Below are positions 1 to 8,967 of a stretch of DNA of 64,000 bases, one piece after another. The DNA lies in the NCBI RefSeq assembly GCF_041435215.1, contig NZ_CP108394.1, positions 9,734,001 through 9,798,000 on the forward strand, read 5' to 3'. Each line of letters opens with the position of its first letter. Position 1 is the stretch's first letter. The DNA is from Streptomyces sp. NBC_01314. GTDB lineage: Bacteria > Actinomycetota > Actinomycetes > Streptomycetales > Streptomycetaceae. Both the position numbers and the translations under genes were made by a program. The notes below the pieces were generated by a model, which was not told the origin of the DNA, ran no database searches, and was given only the letters and a program-made list of their open reading frames with translations.

Positions 1-2886
1 GAGGACCCGGAACTCGACGACCGGCTCTACGTCACCCTCGACCAGGCCGGCGACACCTCCCGCTACCGGTTCTCCCTCGTCGAGACCGACCCGTACGGGC
101 GGCCCGGGACCGAGCCGTACCGGGGCTTCGACCAGCGCTACCACAGCGCCGGCTTCGCCTTCCGGCCCGACTGCCCGACGACCTTCGACTGCAAGGACGA
201 CGAGCGGGAGCCCGAGGGCTTCCCGGCCGCGCCCGTCATCGACTACACGGCCCGCGACTACGACACCATCCGCAAGCTGCTCCTCGACCGGCTCGCGCTC
301 ACCACCCCCGACTGGGTCGAGCGCAACCCCGCCGACCTCGGTATGACCCTCGTCGAGCTGCTCGCGTACACCGGCGACCGGATCAGCTACCAGCAGGACG
401 CGGTCGCCACCGAGGCCTACCTCGACACCGCGCGCCGCCGGATCTCCGTACGCCGTCATGTCCGGCTCATCGACTACGCGATGCACGACGGCTGCACCGC
501 CCGGGTCTACGTCACCGTGCAGACCGCCGGCGACCAGACCTTCACCCCGGGCACCTTCCGCTTCGCCTCCGTCGACGTCCGCACCCTCGACCCGCACGAC
601 CGGCCCGAACCCGGCACGGTCGTCGACGAGAACGACCTCGCCGACCTCGACGAGCGCGGCTCGGTGGAGGTCTTCGAACCGGTCGTCTCCGCCGACCCGT
701 TGGAGCTGCGCGTCGCGCACAACGCGATCCGGCTGTGGACCTGGGGCGGCGACGTGCGCACCCTGCCGAAGGCCGCCACCTCCGCCACCCTGCGCGACCA
801 GTGGGTCGACCCGGAGACCTGCCGGGATCGCCGACTCGACCTGAAGCCGGGTGACGTACTCGTCCTGGAGGAGGTCAGAGGCCCGCGCACCGGCACGCCC
901 GGCGACGCCGACCCGAGCCACCGGCAGGCCGTCCGTCTCACCTCCGTCACCCCGGCCGTCGACCGCATCGAGGACCAGCCGGTCCTGGAGATCGCCTGGG
1001 CCACCGAGGACGCCCTGCGCTTCCCGCTCTGCCTCACCACCCGCGGCGGCCGCGACTGCCTGCCCGTCGAGGACGTGACGATCGCCCGCGGCAATGTCGT
1101 CCTCGTCGACCACGGCCGGACCCTCGGCGGACTCCCCGAGACGTTGACCGCGCCGCCCGTACCCGCGGAAGTCGCCCCCTGCGCCCCTCCCGACTTCGGC
1201 TGCCACGACCGCGACGAGGGCAACGCCCCCGCACGGCTCATCAACTCCCTCACGGACAAGACGGAATCGGGCAAGGCGCTCACCCCCGACGACGTCCGCG
1301 AGCTGTTCCAGGTGGCGGGGCAGGAAGCGACCACCAGAGCCGGACTCGGCCTGGAAAGCGCCGGCCAGCGGCACGAACGTGTCGTCCCCGGCACGGCCTA
1401 CGCCCAGGCCTCTGCTCTGCGGACCCTGCTCGCCCAGTCCGTCTACCCGGGCATCCGGCCCCGCTTCCGCCCTGTCCTCGGCCGTACGCCCGTCGTCCAG
1501 GCCGTGCCGTTCCCCGACCCGGGGACCGTCGCCGCCGGACAGGCCGAGCGGATCGCCGCCATCCCGGGCCGCGTCCGGCAGCGGCTCGTCGAACTGTGGC
1601 GCAGCGCCCGCGACCGGGACGGACTCGGCGAGGCGGAGATCGCCGAACTGGCCGTGATCTACGGCCTGAAGTTGCTCGAACGCATCGAGCTGCGCCGCCA
1701 CCCGGTCCGGGCCCTGCGCGAACTCCTGCACCGCAGCGACCAGTTGCTCGACGCCAAGCTGCGCCGCGTCGAGGTCCTCACGGCACGTGCCCGCGCGGGC
1801 ACCGTCCTCGACGGGCACATCGCCTGGGAGATCGCCCACAGCTGGGGCCCGGCCCACATGGCCGGACTGCACCCCGACGAGCCGGTTCTACGCGGCTCCG
1901 CGACCGACGCCCTCGGCCAGGACCCGCGCCGCGCCCTGCCCGCCGTACGCCTCCACGAAGGCGACGACGTGACCTGGGAGCCACGCCGCGACCTGCTCGA
2001 CAGCGCCGCCCGCGACCGCCACTTCGTCGGCGAACTGGACGACGACGGCCGCCTCACCCTGCGCTTCGGCGACGGACGGCACGGCGCCGAACCCACCCCG
2101 GGCTCCCGGCTCACGGCGAGCTACCGCCTCGGCGGCGGCACCGCAGGCAACGTCGGCGCCGAAGCCATCAACCACCTTGTCGTGCAAGGCGATTGCGAGG
2201 CACCGGTGGCCACCGTCCGCAACCCGCTGCCCGCCACCGGCGGCAGCGAACCCGAACCCGTCGAGCAGGTACGTCAGTTGGCCCCCCTCGACCTGCGCCG
2301 CACCCGCCTGCGCGCCGTCACCGCCGAGGACTACGCGGCCCTCGCCTCCGCCCTGCCCGGCGTGCAGCGGGCGGCGGCCACGATCCGCTGGACCGGCAGC
2401 GTCCAGGAGGCGCACCTCGCGATCGACGCGTACGGCACCGGCGCCCCGTCGGACGAGCTGCTCGCCTCGGTCGCCCAGTCCCTGGAGACGTACCGGCGCA
2501 TCGGCCACGACCTCGTCGTCGGCCCCGCCCGCATGGTCCCGCTGGACCTCGCGCTGACCGTGTGCGCCAAGCCCGGTCACCAGCACGGGCAGATCCTGGC
2601 CGAGCTGTACCGCGTCCTCGGCAGCGGCCGGCGGGGCTTCTTCCACCCGGACGCGCTGACCTTCGGCGAACCGGTACGGCTCAGTCGGCTGGTCGCCGTC
2701 GCGGCGGCCGTGCCCGGCGTGGAGAGCGTCCAAGTCACCCGGCTGCAGCGCCTGTTCGAGCCGAACCGAGGAGAGAAGGAGGACGGCGTGCTGCGGCTCG
2801 GCCCGTTGGAGATAGCCACCTGCGACAACGACCCCGACCGGCCGGAGAACGGCCGGCTGGCTATATCCCTGGGAGGTGCCCGATGA
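1..2886 (+). CDS. eCIS baseplate assembly protein, gpJ-like (5' end outside window)
   Basis: Open from the first base of the window, so the gene starts upstream; 961 codons are visible. It resembles the putative baseplate assembly family of contractile injection systems (gpJ / Afp11 type), which forms the wedge around the baseplate hub. Supporting features are the segment just before residue 115 (YTARDYDTIRKLLLDRL, then a GMTLVELLAYTGDRISY block), which is the usual entry to this family, a central GDGRHGAEPTPGS-type motif, and a C-terminal VPGVESVQVTRL motif. It is the first of five co-directional genes, and its TGA overlaps the ATG of the next gene (ATGA), so the two are translationally coupled. 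An ATG at 343 lies inside the conserved domain and is not the start. The family assignment is by recognition; contractile-tail rather than phage context is inferred from the neighbours. Confidence 0.85.
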   Translation, partial: EDPELDDRLYVTLDQAGDTSRYRFSLVETDPYGRPGTEPYRGFDQRYHSAGFAFRPDCPTTFDCKDDEREPEGFPAAPVIDYTARDYDTIRKLLLDRLALTTPDWVERNPADLGMTLVELLAYTGDRISYQQDAVATEAYLDTARRRISVRRHVRLIDYAMHDGCTARVYVTVQTAGDQTFTPGTFRFASVDVRTLDPHDRPEPGTVVDENDLADLDERGSVEVFEPVVSADPLELRVAHNAIRLWTWGGDVRTLPKAATSATLRDQWVDPETCRDRRLDLKPGDVLVLEEVRGPRTGTPGDADPSHRQAVRLTSVTPAVDRIEDQPVLEIAWATEDALRFPLCLTTRGGRDCLPVEDVTIARGNVVLVDHGRTLGGLPETLTAPPVPAEVAPCAPPDFGCHDRDEGNAPARLINSLTDKTESGKALTPDDVRELFQVAGQEATTRAGLGLESAGQRHERVVPGTAYAQASALRTLLAQSVYPGIRPRFRPVLGRTPVVQAVPFPDPGTVAAGQAERIAAIPGRVRQRLVELWRSARDRDGLGEAEIAELAVIYGLKLLERIELRRHPVRALRELLHRSDQLLDAKLRRVEVLTARARAGTVLDGHIAWEIAHSWGPAHMAGLHPDEPVLRGSATDALGQDPRRALPAVRLHEGDDVTWEPRRDLLDSAARDRHFVGELDDDGRLTLRFGDGRHGAEPTPGSRLTASYRLGGGTAGNVGAEAINHLVVQGDCEAPVATVRNPLPATGGSEPEPVEQVRQLAPLDLRRTRLRAVTAEDYAALASALPGVQRAAATIRWTGSVQEAHLAIDAYGTGAPSDELLASVAQSLETYRRIGHDLVVGPARMVPLDLALTVCAKPGHQHGQILAELYRVLGSGRRGFFHPDALTFGEPVRLSRLVAVAAAVPGVESVQVTRLQRLFEPNRGEKEDGVLRLGPLEIATCDNDPDRPENGRLAISLGGAR

Positions 2887-5800
2887 CCGCGACCGACTCC
2901 CTGACCGAAGAGTGCGCCTGCGGCGGCGGACACGACGAGCGTCTGGCCCCGGCCCCACTGCACAACCCGCCCGGCCGCACCGCCCTCGACTACCGCGTCG
3001 GCGAGTACGGCTCCTTCCTGGCCGCCCTGCTCGACCGGCTCGCCTCGCCGGCGTATCCCGCGCTGAGCGAAGCGAAGTGGGGGTCCCCCCGGCCGGGGGC
3101 TGGGGGAGGCCTGACCGTCCGCACCCCGGACGATCCGGCGATCGGCTTCCTCGACGCCACCGCCGTCCTGGGCGACCTGCTCACCTTCCACTCCGAGCGC
3201 ATCGCCGACGAGGCATACGTCCGCACCGCCAACGAGCACCGCTCCCTGGTGCTGCTCGGCCGCCTCGTCGGCCACCGGCCGCGCCCCGGCGTCGCCGCCA
3301 CCACCCAGCTGGCGTACACCCTGGAACGCGACCCGCGCGCCGAGGCCCTGCCGGTGCTGATCCCGCGCGGCGCCCGCAGCCACAGCGTCCCCGCCTCCGC
3401 CGACGAGCAGTCCCTCACCTTCGAGGCGAGCCGTGACCTGACGGCCCGCTGGGACTGGAACGAGCTGAAGGTACGGCGTCGCCGGCCCTCCCTCGTCACC
3501 CCCGCGGACCTGGAACGCCGCTCGGAACTCTTCGTCGAGGGCACCGCGAACTCCCTCCGGACCGGCGACCAGTTGCTCTTCGTCTTCGGCGAACAGGCGG
3601 GCGGCGCACGCAAGTTGCTGCCGGTCGCCAAAGCGCGCGTCGACCGGGACGACGAGATCACGGCCATCTCCCTGCCGAAGTCGGCGCCGCCGACCCTGAA
3701 GGAGCTCGTCGACGAGGTGCTCCGCTGGACCGCCGAACCCCAGGTCCCGGGCGAGCCGGGCGACGAGCCGCCCACGCCCGAGGTCCCCAACCCCCGCCCG
3801 GTCAGCCGGCTGATCGAGGACTTCGAGGACCAGGTCCTCGCTCCGCTGCGGGAGGACCTGGACACCGTCAAGACGCCCGAGCGGCTCGCGGCCCGGCTCG
3901 CGGAGCCCGTCGCCCGGCTCGGCGAGGCGCAGGTGCTGGCCGAGCCGTACGAGGACGTGGCGGCCTGGTTCGAGCAGCTGGAGGCCGTGCTCGCGGAACT
4001 CGCCGAGCGGGCCCTGGAGTTGGCGCCCGCGCAGGCCGCCGAAGTGGTGCCTCTCAAGGCCGCGGTGGCCGACCCCCGCGCGGCCGCCCTCCAGACCCTG
4101 GGCGCCGTTCTGCCCGCCCTGCGCGCGGCGACCCCGACGCCCCGCGGTGTCTTCGGCCCCCGGCGCCCGGGCACCGACACCGCCCGCCTGCTGGCCGCTC
4201 TCGCGCCCACCACCGGCAGCCTCTACCCGGCCTGGCGCACGGCCGCCGCCCCCGGCACCCCGCAGCCGCTGCGCGAGCTGCTGGCCATGCGGGTCACCGC
4301 GGCGCCCTTCGGCGCCACGGCCCCGCTCAAGCCGGTCCAGGACGACCGGGGTCGCGTGATCCGCACCGCCGACTGGCCGCTCACCGGCGCCGTGCTCGCC
4401 GCCATGCGCGTCGTGTACGACCCGGCGGGCAAGGTCCCGGTCCGGGCGGAGTTCCAGTACGTCGAGGGCAGCAGCTCCGACCAGCGCGCCGAGAACCTGC
4501 CGCCCGCCCAGCCCATCACCTTCCCGCTCGGCACGGGCCAGGTGGAGCTGTCTGTCCGCAACGGCCAGGACCGCGACCTGAACTGGCTGAACCGGCGCCC
4601 GACCGACTCCCAGGACCCGGGCGTCACCGCCCGCCTCCAGGCGGGTCTGCCCGAGCGCACCCTCTTCGTGTCGCGCCCGGACGACGAGGGCCTGGTCCAG
4701 GTCGGTGTCCACAACGGCACGTCGGAGCAGATCGTCCTGCGGCCGGGCGCGAGCGAGCAGTTCACACACGGCGAGTACGAGGTGAGCGTCAGGTACACGG
4801 TGGGCAGCACCGAGCCCAACGTCGAGATCGTCATCGCCAGCAAGCCCGAGCTCCTCAACCGCCGCGTGCTCCAACTGGACACCGTCCACGACGGCATCAC
4901 GGTCGGCAGCTGGGTCGCGATCCAGCGCCCCGCCAAGGGCGCCCAGGGCGGCATCCCCGGCGACGCCGAGCTCGCGTTCGTCACCACGCAGGTCGCCGCG
5001 GCGCGTACGGCGGCGTACAGCAACTACGGCATCACCGGGCGCGGTACCGAACTCACCCTGGCCGAACCGTGGTTGGACGAGTTCGATGTCCTGCTGTCGC
5101 ACATCCGCGACACCACCGTGCACGCGGCGGGCGAACCGCTCCGCCTCGCCGACGAACCCCTCGGCGAGGACGTCCACGGCAACGAGATCGAACTCGCCCA
5201 GCTGTACGACGGACTGCAGCCCGGCCGCACCCTCGTCGTCACCGGCGAACGCAGCGACATCCCGGGCACGGCAGGCGTCCAGGCCACCGAGGTCGTCACC
5301 ATCGCCGCCGCCGACCCGGCCGTCGACCCCCGGCTCCCCGGCGACCACGTCCACACCCGCCTCACCCTGACCGCCGACCTCGCCCACCGCTACCGGCGCG
5401 AGACCGTCCGCGTCCTCGGCAACGTCGTCGAGGCCACCCACGGCGAGAGCCGCGAGGAGGCCATCGGCAGCGGTGACTCGGACCGCACGAACCAGACGTT
5501 CGCGCTCTGGCAGTCCCCGCTCACCTGGCTCGCCGACGACAACCCCCTCGGTGCCACACCGGTGCTGGAGATCCGGGTGGACGGCGTGCTCTGGCACGAG
5601 GTCGACAGCCTCGCCGGACGCGGCCCGAGCGAGCGCGTCCATATCACCGGCTCCACCGCCGACGGCCGTACGACGGTGACCTTCGGCGACGGCGTCCACG
5701 GCGCCCGGCTGCCCAGCGGCCACGAGAACATCCGCGCCAGCTACCGCTTCGGCACCGGCAAGGCCGCCAACGTCGCCGCCGACCGCGTCACCCAGCCCCT

Positions 5801-6686
5801 CACCCGCCCCCTCGGTGTCACGCAGGTCACCAACCCGCGTCCGGCGAAGGGCGGTTCGGACGCGGACGGCCCCGGCCTGACCCGCCGTACGATCCCGCTC
5901 GCCGTCTCCGCGCTGGACCGGCTGGTCTCCGCCGCCGACTACGAGGACTTCGCCCGCTCCCGCGCCGGCATCGGCCGGGCCGCCGCACGCGAACTCTTTG
6001 ACGGACGGCGGCGCGTGCTGCATGTGACGGTCGCGGGCACCGACGACGTCCCGATCGGCGGAGACGGTGAGGAATCAGCCACCCTGCGGGCTCTGCGTGG
6101 CGCCCTGACCGAGTACGGGGACATCAACCTCCCGGTCCGCGTGGACGTGCGCGAGCTCGTCCTGCTCCTCGTCGCCGCCAAGGTGAAGGTCGCCCCCGAC
6201 CACGCCTGGGAGATCGTGGAGCCACGCCTGCGCCAGGCACTGCTCCGCCGACTCGGCTACGACGGACGGGAGTTGGGCCGCCCCGCCCGCCTCTCCGACA
6301 TCCTGGCCACGGCCCACACCGTGCCCGGCGTCGACTACCTGGACGTCGACGTCTTCACCGGCGTCCCCGCGTCCGTGACGCCCGAGGACCTCACCGGGAC
6401 CCTCACCCGCCCCGGCCCGCCGAGGGCATCGGTGCCGGCGCACCCGGCGACGTACGACGAAAAGGTCCACACGGTCCGCGCCGCGGACGGCGAGACGCTC
6501 TCCGAGATCTGCGCGCGGTACGCCATCCCGCTCGCCGAACTCCTGCGCCTCAACCCCGACATCACCGACACCCGGCGCCTGGCCAAGGGCCGTTCGGTGT
6601 TCGTCTTCCGCGGTATCCGCCCGGCCCAGCTCGCGCTGCTGTCGCCGAAGGCCGCGGACACCCTGATTCTGACGGAGGTCAAGTGA
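2883..6686 (+). CDS. eCIS baseplate protein with C-terminal LysM
   Basis: 1267 residues. It is a second, longer baseplate J-like protein, paralogous to the upstream gene: the N-terminal block TVRTPDDPAIGFLDATAVL plus a FHSERIADEAYVRTA segment, and a late VTFGDGVHGARLPSG motif equivalent to the one upstream. Residues about 700-800 are Ala/Glu/Leu-rich and probably helical. The last ~75 residues (HTVRAADGETLSEICARYAI ... LRLNPDITD) read as a LysM domain, which binds peptidoglycan; LysM proteins are normal eCIS parts but are usually separate. The start ATG overlaps the previous stop. The protein carries a repeat-derived in-frame insertion near residues 62-76 (AKWGSPRPGAGGG). The GTGATG junction at the end couples it to the next gene. 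Confidence 0.85.
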   Translation: MTATDSLTEECACGGGHDERLAPAPLHNPPGRTALDYRVGEYGSFLAALLDRLASPAYPALSEAKWGSPRPGAGGGLTVRTPDDPAIGFLDATAVLGDLLTFHSERIADEAYVRTANEHRSLVLLGRLVGHRPRPGVAATTQLAYTLERDPRAEALPVLIPRGARSHSVPASADEQSLTFEASRDLTARWDWNELKVRRRRPSLVTPADLERRSELFVEGTANSLRTGDQLLFVFGEQAGGARKLLPVAKARVDRDDEITAISLPKSAPPTLKELVDEVLRWTAEPQVPGEPGDEPPTPEVPNPRPVSRLIEDFEDQVLAPLREDLDTVKTPERLAARLAEPVARLGEAQVLAEPYEDVAAWFEQLEAVLAELAERALELAPAQAAEVVPLKAAVADPRAAALQTLGAVLPALRAATPTPRGVFGPRRPGTDTARLLAALAPTTGSLYPAWRTAAAPGTPQPLRELLAMRVTAAPFGATAPLKPVQDDRGRVIRTADWPLTGAVLAAMRVVYDPAGKVPVRAEFQYVEGSSSDQRAENLPPAQPITFPLGTGQVELSVRNGQDRDLNWLNRRPTDSQDPGVTARLQAGLPERTLFVSRPDDEGLVQVGVHNGTSEQIVLRPGASEQFTHGEYEVSVRYTVGSTEPNVEIVIASKPELLNRRVLQLDTVHDGITVGSWVAIQRPAKGAQGGIPGDAELAFVTTQVAAARTAAYSNYGITGRGTELTLAEPWLDEFDVLLSHIRDTTVHAAGEPLRLADEPLGEDVHGNEIELAQLYDGLQPGRTLVVTGERSDIPGTAGVQATEVVTIAAADPAVDPRLPGDHVHTRLTLTADLAHRYRRETVRVLGNVVEATHGESREEAIGSGDSDRTNQTFALWQSPLTWLADDNPLGATPVLEIRVDGVLWHEVDSLAGRGPSERVHITGSTADGRTTVTFGDGVHGARLPSGHENIRASYRFGTGKAANVAADRVTQPLTRPLGVTQVTNPRPAKGGSDADGPGLTRRTIPLAVSALDRLVSAADYEDFARSRAGIGRAAARELFDGRRRVLHVTVAGTDDVPIGGDGEESATLRALRGALTEYGDINLPVRVDVRELVLLLVAAKVKVAPDHAWEIVEPRLRQALLRRLGYDGRELGRPARLSDILATAHTVPGVDYLDVDVFTGVPASVTPEDLTGTLTRPGPPRASVPAHPATYDEKVHTVRAADGETLSEICARYAIPLAELLRLNPDITDTRRLAKGRSVFVFRGIRPAQLALLSPKAADTLILTEVK
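3065..3110 (+). repeat. Palindromic Streptomyces repeat, variant A, inside a coding region
   Basis: A G/C-block palindrome (AAGTGGGGGTCCCCCC ... GGGGGCTGGGGGAGG) sits in frame in the second baseplate gene. It shares its outer blocks (TGGGGGTCCCCCC and GGGGGAG) with the copies at 7486-7531 and 44974-45018 but has a different centre (GGCCGGGGGC). It adds a low-complexity Gly/Pro/Ser stretch between two conserved protein segments. Confidence 0.7.
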
Positions 6687-8896
6687 TGTCTGCGAACCCG
6701 GCGGATGTCCAGTTCGACACCGCGGCCCCGGCAACGACGTCCAGGGAACCCGACGGACTCGCCGCGCTGCTGCCCCGCTGGCATCTGCTGCGCGACGCCG
6801 AGGAGGGCGAGCCGCTGCGTGCGCTGCTCGCGGTGATCGCCGAGCAGCTCGACCGGGTACGCGACGGCGTTGAGCAGGGCTACCAGGACCTGTTCGTGGA
6901 GACGGCGGCCCCCTGGGTGCTGCCGTACCTCGGCGACCTGGTCGGCTACCGCACCCTGCCCGGCTACGAACGCGTCCTCACCACCGGCCTGCACGACGGC
7001 GGCCGAGCCGCCCTCGCCGAGGCGATCGCCCCGCGCGGCGACGTGGCCGCCACCGTCGCCAACCGGCGCCGCAAGGGCACCCTGCATCTGCTGGAGGAGA
7101 TCTCCGAGCAGGTCGCGGGCTGGCCCGCGCGCGCCGCCGAGCTGTCGCGGCAGGTGGCCCACACCCAGCCGGTGAAGCTCTATGGGAGCGGACAGCGCGG
7201 CGACCGGGGGCGCCGCGTCGACCTGCGCGACAACTCCGCCCTCGACCTGGCGGGCGGCCCCTTCGGTACAACGGCCCGTACGGTCGACGTCCGCCGCGCC
7301 GACTCCCGCCACCGGCAGGGCGGTTGGGCCCCGGCCGGGGTCGCGCTGTTCGTCTGGCGACTGAAGGCGTACTCGCTGACGTCTTCCCCGGCGTACTGCA
7401 TCGACCGCGCCCGCAACCTGTACACCTTCTCGATCCTGGGCAACGACACCCCGCTGGTCACCAAGCCGTTCCCGGAGCCGTCGCCCACACTCCCCCACTC
7501 TCGACCACGCTCGAGCGGGGGGACCCCCACCGCCACCAGCGACAACGTCCCGGCGTTCATCGGCCGCCGTCAACTCCACGACCGGCTCGCCGACTACTAC
7601 GGCCCCGGCAAGAGCCTCGTCATCCGGCGCGACGGCGAGGACCAGCCTGTGCCGCCGTCCGACATCGTGGTCGCCGACCTGTCCGACTGGCGCTACCGGC
7701 CCAGGCGAGGCCAGGTGGCCGTCGACCCCGAGCTGGGCCGGATCGCGTTCGGGTCGCGGTCGGCGCCGCGGCAGGGTGTATGGGTGGACTACCACTACGC
7801 GTCCGGCGCGGACCTGGGCGGCGGCGAGTACGAGCGCCCGGACCGCGAACCGCGTCCCGACGCCGACGTCTACCGGGTCGGTCCCAGACAGCCGTACCGC
7901 CAGATCATGGACGCCTACCGGGCCTGGCAGCACGACCGCAGGGCCGACCGCACCGGCCCCGCCGGCATCATCGAGATCACCCACAGCGGCGCCTACCAGG
8001 AGCAGTTGGACTTCGACCTAGACCCCGGCGACCGCCTCGAACTCAGGGCGGCCGAGGGGACCCGGCCGGTGATCCGGCTCCTCGACTGGTACAGCAACCG
8101 GCCCGACGCCCTCAACATCCGTGCGGTGTCCGAGGACTGCGCCCCGCACGAACGGCCGCGCATCGTCCTCGACGGGCTGCTGGTCGCCGGACGCGGCATC
8201 AACGTCACCGGGCCCATGGGCGCGGTGGTCGTACGGCACTCCACGCTCGTACCCGGCTGGTCCCTGAAGCCCGAGTGCGAGCCGCACTCGCCCGAGGAGC
8301 CCAGCATCGTCCTGGAACGCACCACCGCATGCCTCCAGATCGAGCACAGCATCCTCGGCACCATCGAGGTCATCGGCGACGAGGTGTCCGAGGAGCCCCT
8401 GGACATCCACCTCCGCGACAGCATCCTCGACGCCACCGGCAACGACTGCGAGGCCCTGTCCGCACCGGACTGCCGCCACGCCCACGCCGTACTGCACCTG
8501 CACCGCACGACCGTCATCGGCGAAGTCCACACCCATGCGGTGAAGACCGCCGAGAACTCCGTCTTCACTGGGAAGCTCCATGTCGCCCGGCGCGGCATCG
8601 GCTGCCTGCGGTACTCGTACGTGCCGGCCGGATCGCGTACGCCTCGCCGATACCGCTGCCAGCCCGAACAGTCCACCGGGATACGGCCGTTGTTCACCTC
8701 TGAGCGCTACGGGACGCCCTGGTACGGGCTGTTGGCCGACCGGTGCGCCGAGGAGATCCGGCGCGGTTCCGACGACGGTGCCGAGATGGGCGCCTTCCAC
8801 GACCTGTACCGGCCGCAGCGCGAGGACGGCCTGCGGGCCAGGCTCGCCGAGTACACGCCGGCGGGCACCGACGCCGGGATCTTCTTCGTGACGTGA
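6686..8896 (+). CDS. eCIS tail protein, gpI-like with beta-helix-like C-terminus
   Basis: 736 residues. The N-terminal ~170 residues (LAALLPRWHLLRDAEEGEPL, FVETAAPWVLPYLGDLVGY) match the phage tail protein I / Afp-type family that sits beside gpJ at the baseplate. The C-terminal ~250 residues are rich in short repeated strands (IVLDGLLVAGRGINVTG, VVRHSTLVPG, EHSILGTIEVIG, HLRDSILDA), suggesting a right-handed beta-helix, possibly a surface or fibre-attachment module. I chose ATG 6686 (7 nt after GGAGG) over GTG 6683; both overlap the previous stop. A palindromic repeat (7486-7531) is inserted in frame. The gene stops 71 nt before the DUF6519 gene of the same operon. Confidence 0.8.
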   Translation: MSANPADVQFDTAAPATTSREPDGLAALLPRWHLLRDAEEGEPLRALLAVIAEQLDRVRDGVEQGYQDLFVETAAPWVLPYLGDLVGYRTLPGYERVLTTGLHDGGRAALAEAIAPRGDVAATVANRRRKGTLHLLEEISEQVAGWPARAAELSRQVAHTQPVKLYGSGQRGDRGRRVDLRDNSALDLAGGPFGTTARTVDVRRADSRHRQGGWAPAGVALFVWRLKAYSLTSSPAYCIDRARNLYTFSILGNDTPLVTKPFPEPSPTLPHSRPRSSGGTPTATSDNVPAFIGRRQLHDRLADYYGPGKSLVIRRDGEDQPVPPSDIVVADLSDWRYRPRRGQVAVDPELGRIAFGSRSAPRQGVWVDYHYASGADLGGGEYERPDREPRPDADVYRVGPRQPYRQIMDAYRAWQHDRRADRTGPAGIIEITHSGAYQEQLDFDLDPGDRLELRAAEGTRPVIRLLDWYSNRPDALNIRAVSEDCAPHERPRIVLDGLLVAGRGINVTGPMGAVVVRHSTLVPGWSLKPECEPHSPEEPSIVLERTTACLQIEHSILGTIEVIGDEVSEEPLDIHLRDSILDATGNDCEALSAPDCRHAHAVLHLHRTTVIGEVHTHAVKTAENSVFTGKLHVARRGIGCLRYSYVPAGSRTPRRYRCQPEQSTGIRPLFTSERYGTPWYGLLADRCAEEIRRGSDDGAEMGAFHDLYRPQREDGLRARLAEYTPAGTDAGIFFVT
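7486..7531 (+). repeat. Palindromic Streptomyces repeat, variant B, inside a coding region
   Basis: The sequence ACTCCCCCACTCTCGA ... CTCGAGCGGGGGGACCCCCA is nearly identical to the reverse complement of 44974-45018 (differences in the loop and at one end). It encodes an in-frame SPTLPHSRPRSSGGTPT insertion in the gpI-like protein. It has the form of a hairpin-forming repeat common in Streptomyces intergenic DNA, here within a gene. Confidence 0.75.
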
Positions 8897-8967
8897 GCCG
8901 CAGTGGCGTGAGCCGTAACCACCGACTTTGCGAACCCGCACTTTCCTGAACCAGGGGGACCCCCTTC

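Noticed and set aside
2577..6023. 1148-codon open frame on the minus strand
   Set aside because: Mirror frame of the baseplate genes; Gly/Ala/Asp/Arg-only composition typical of antisense GC-rich coding DNA.
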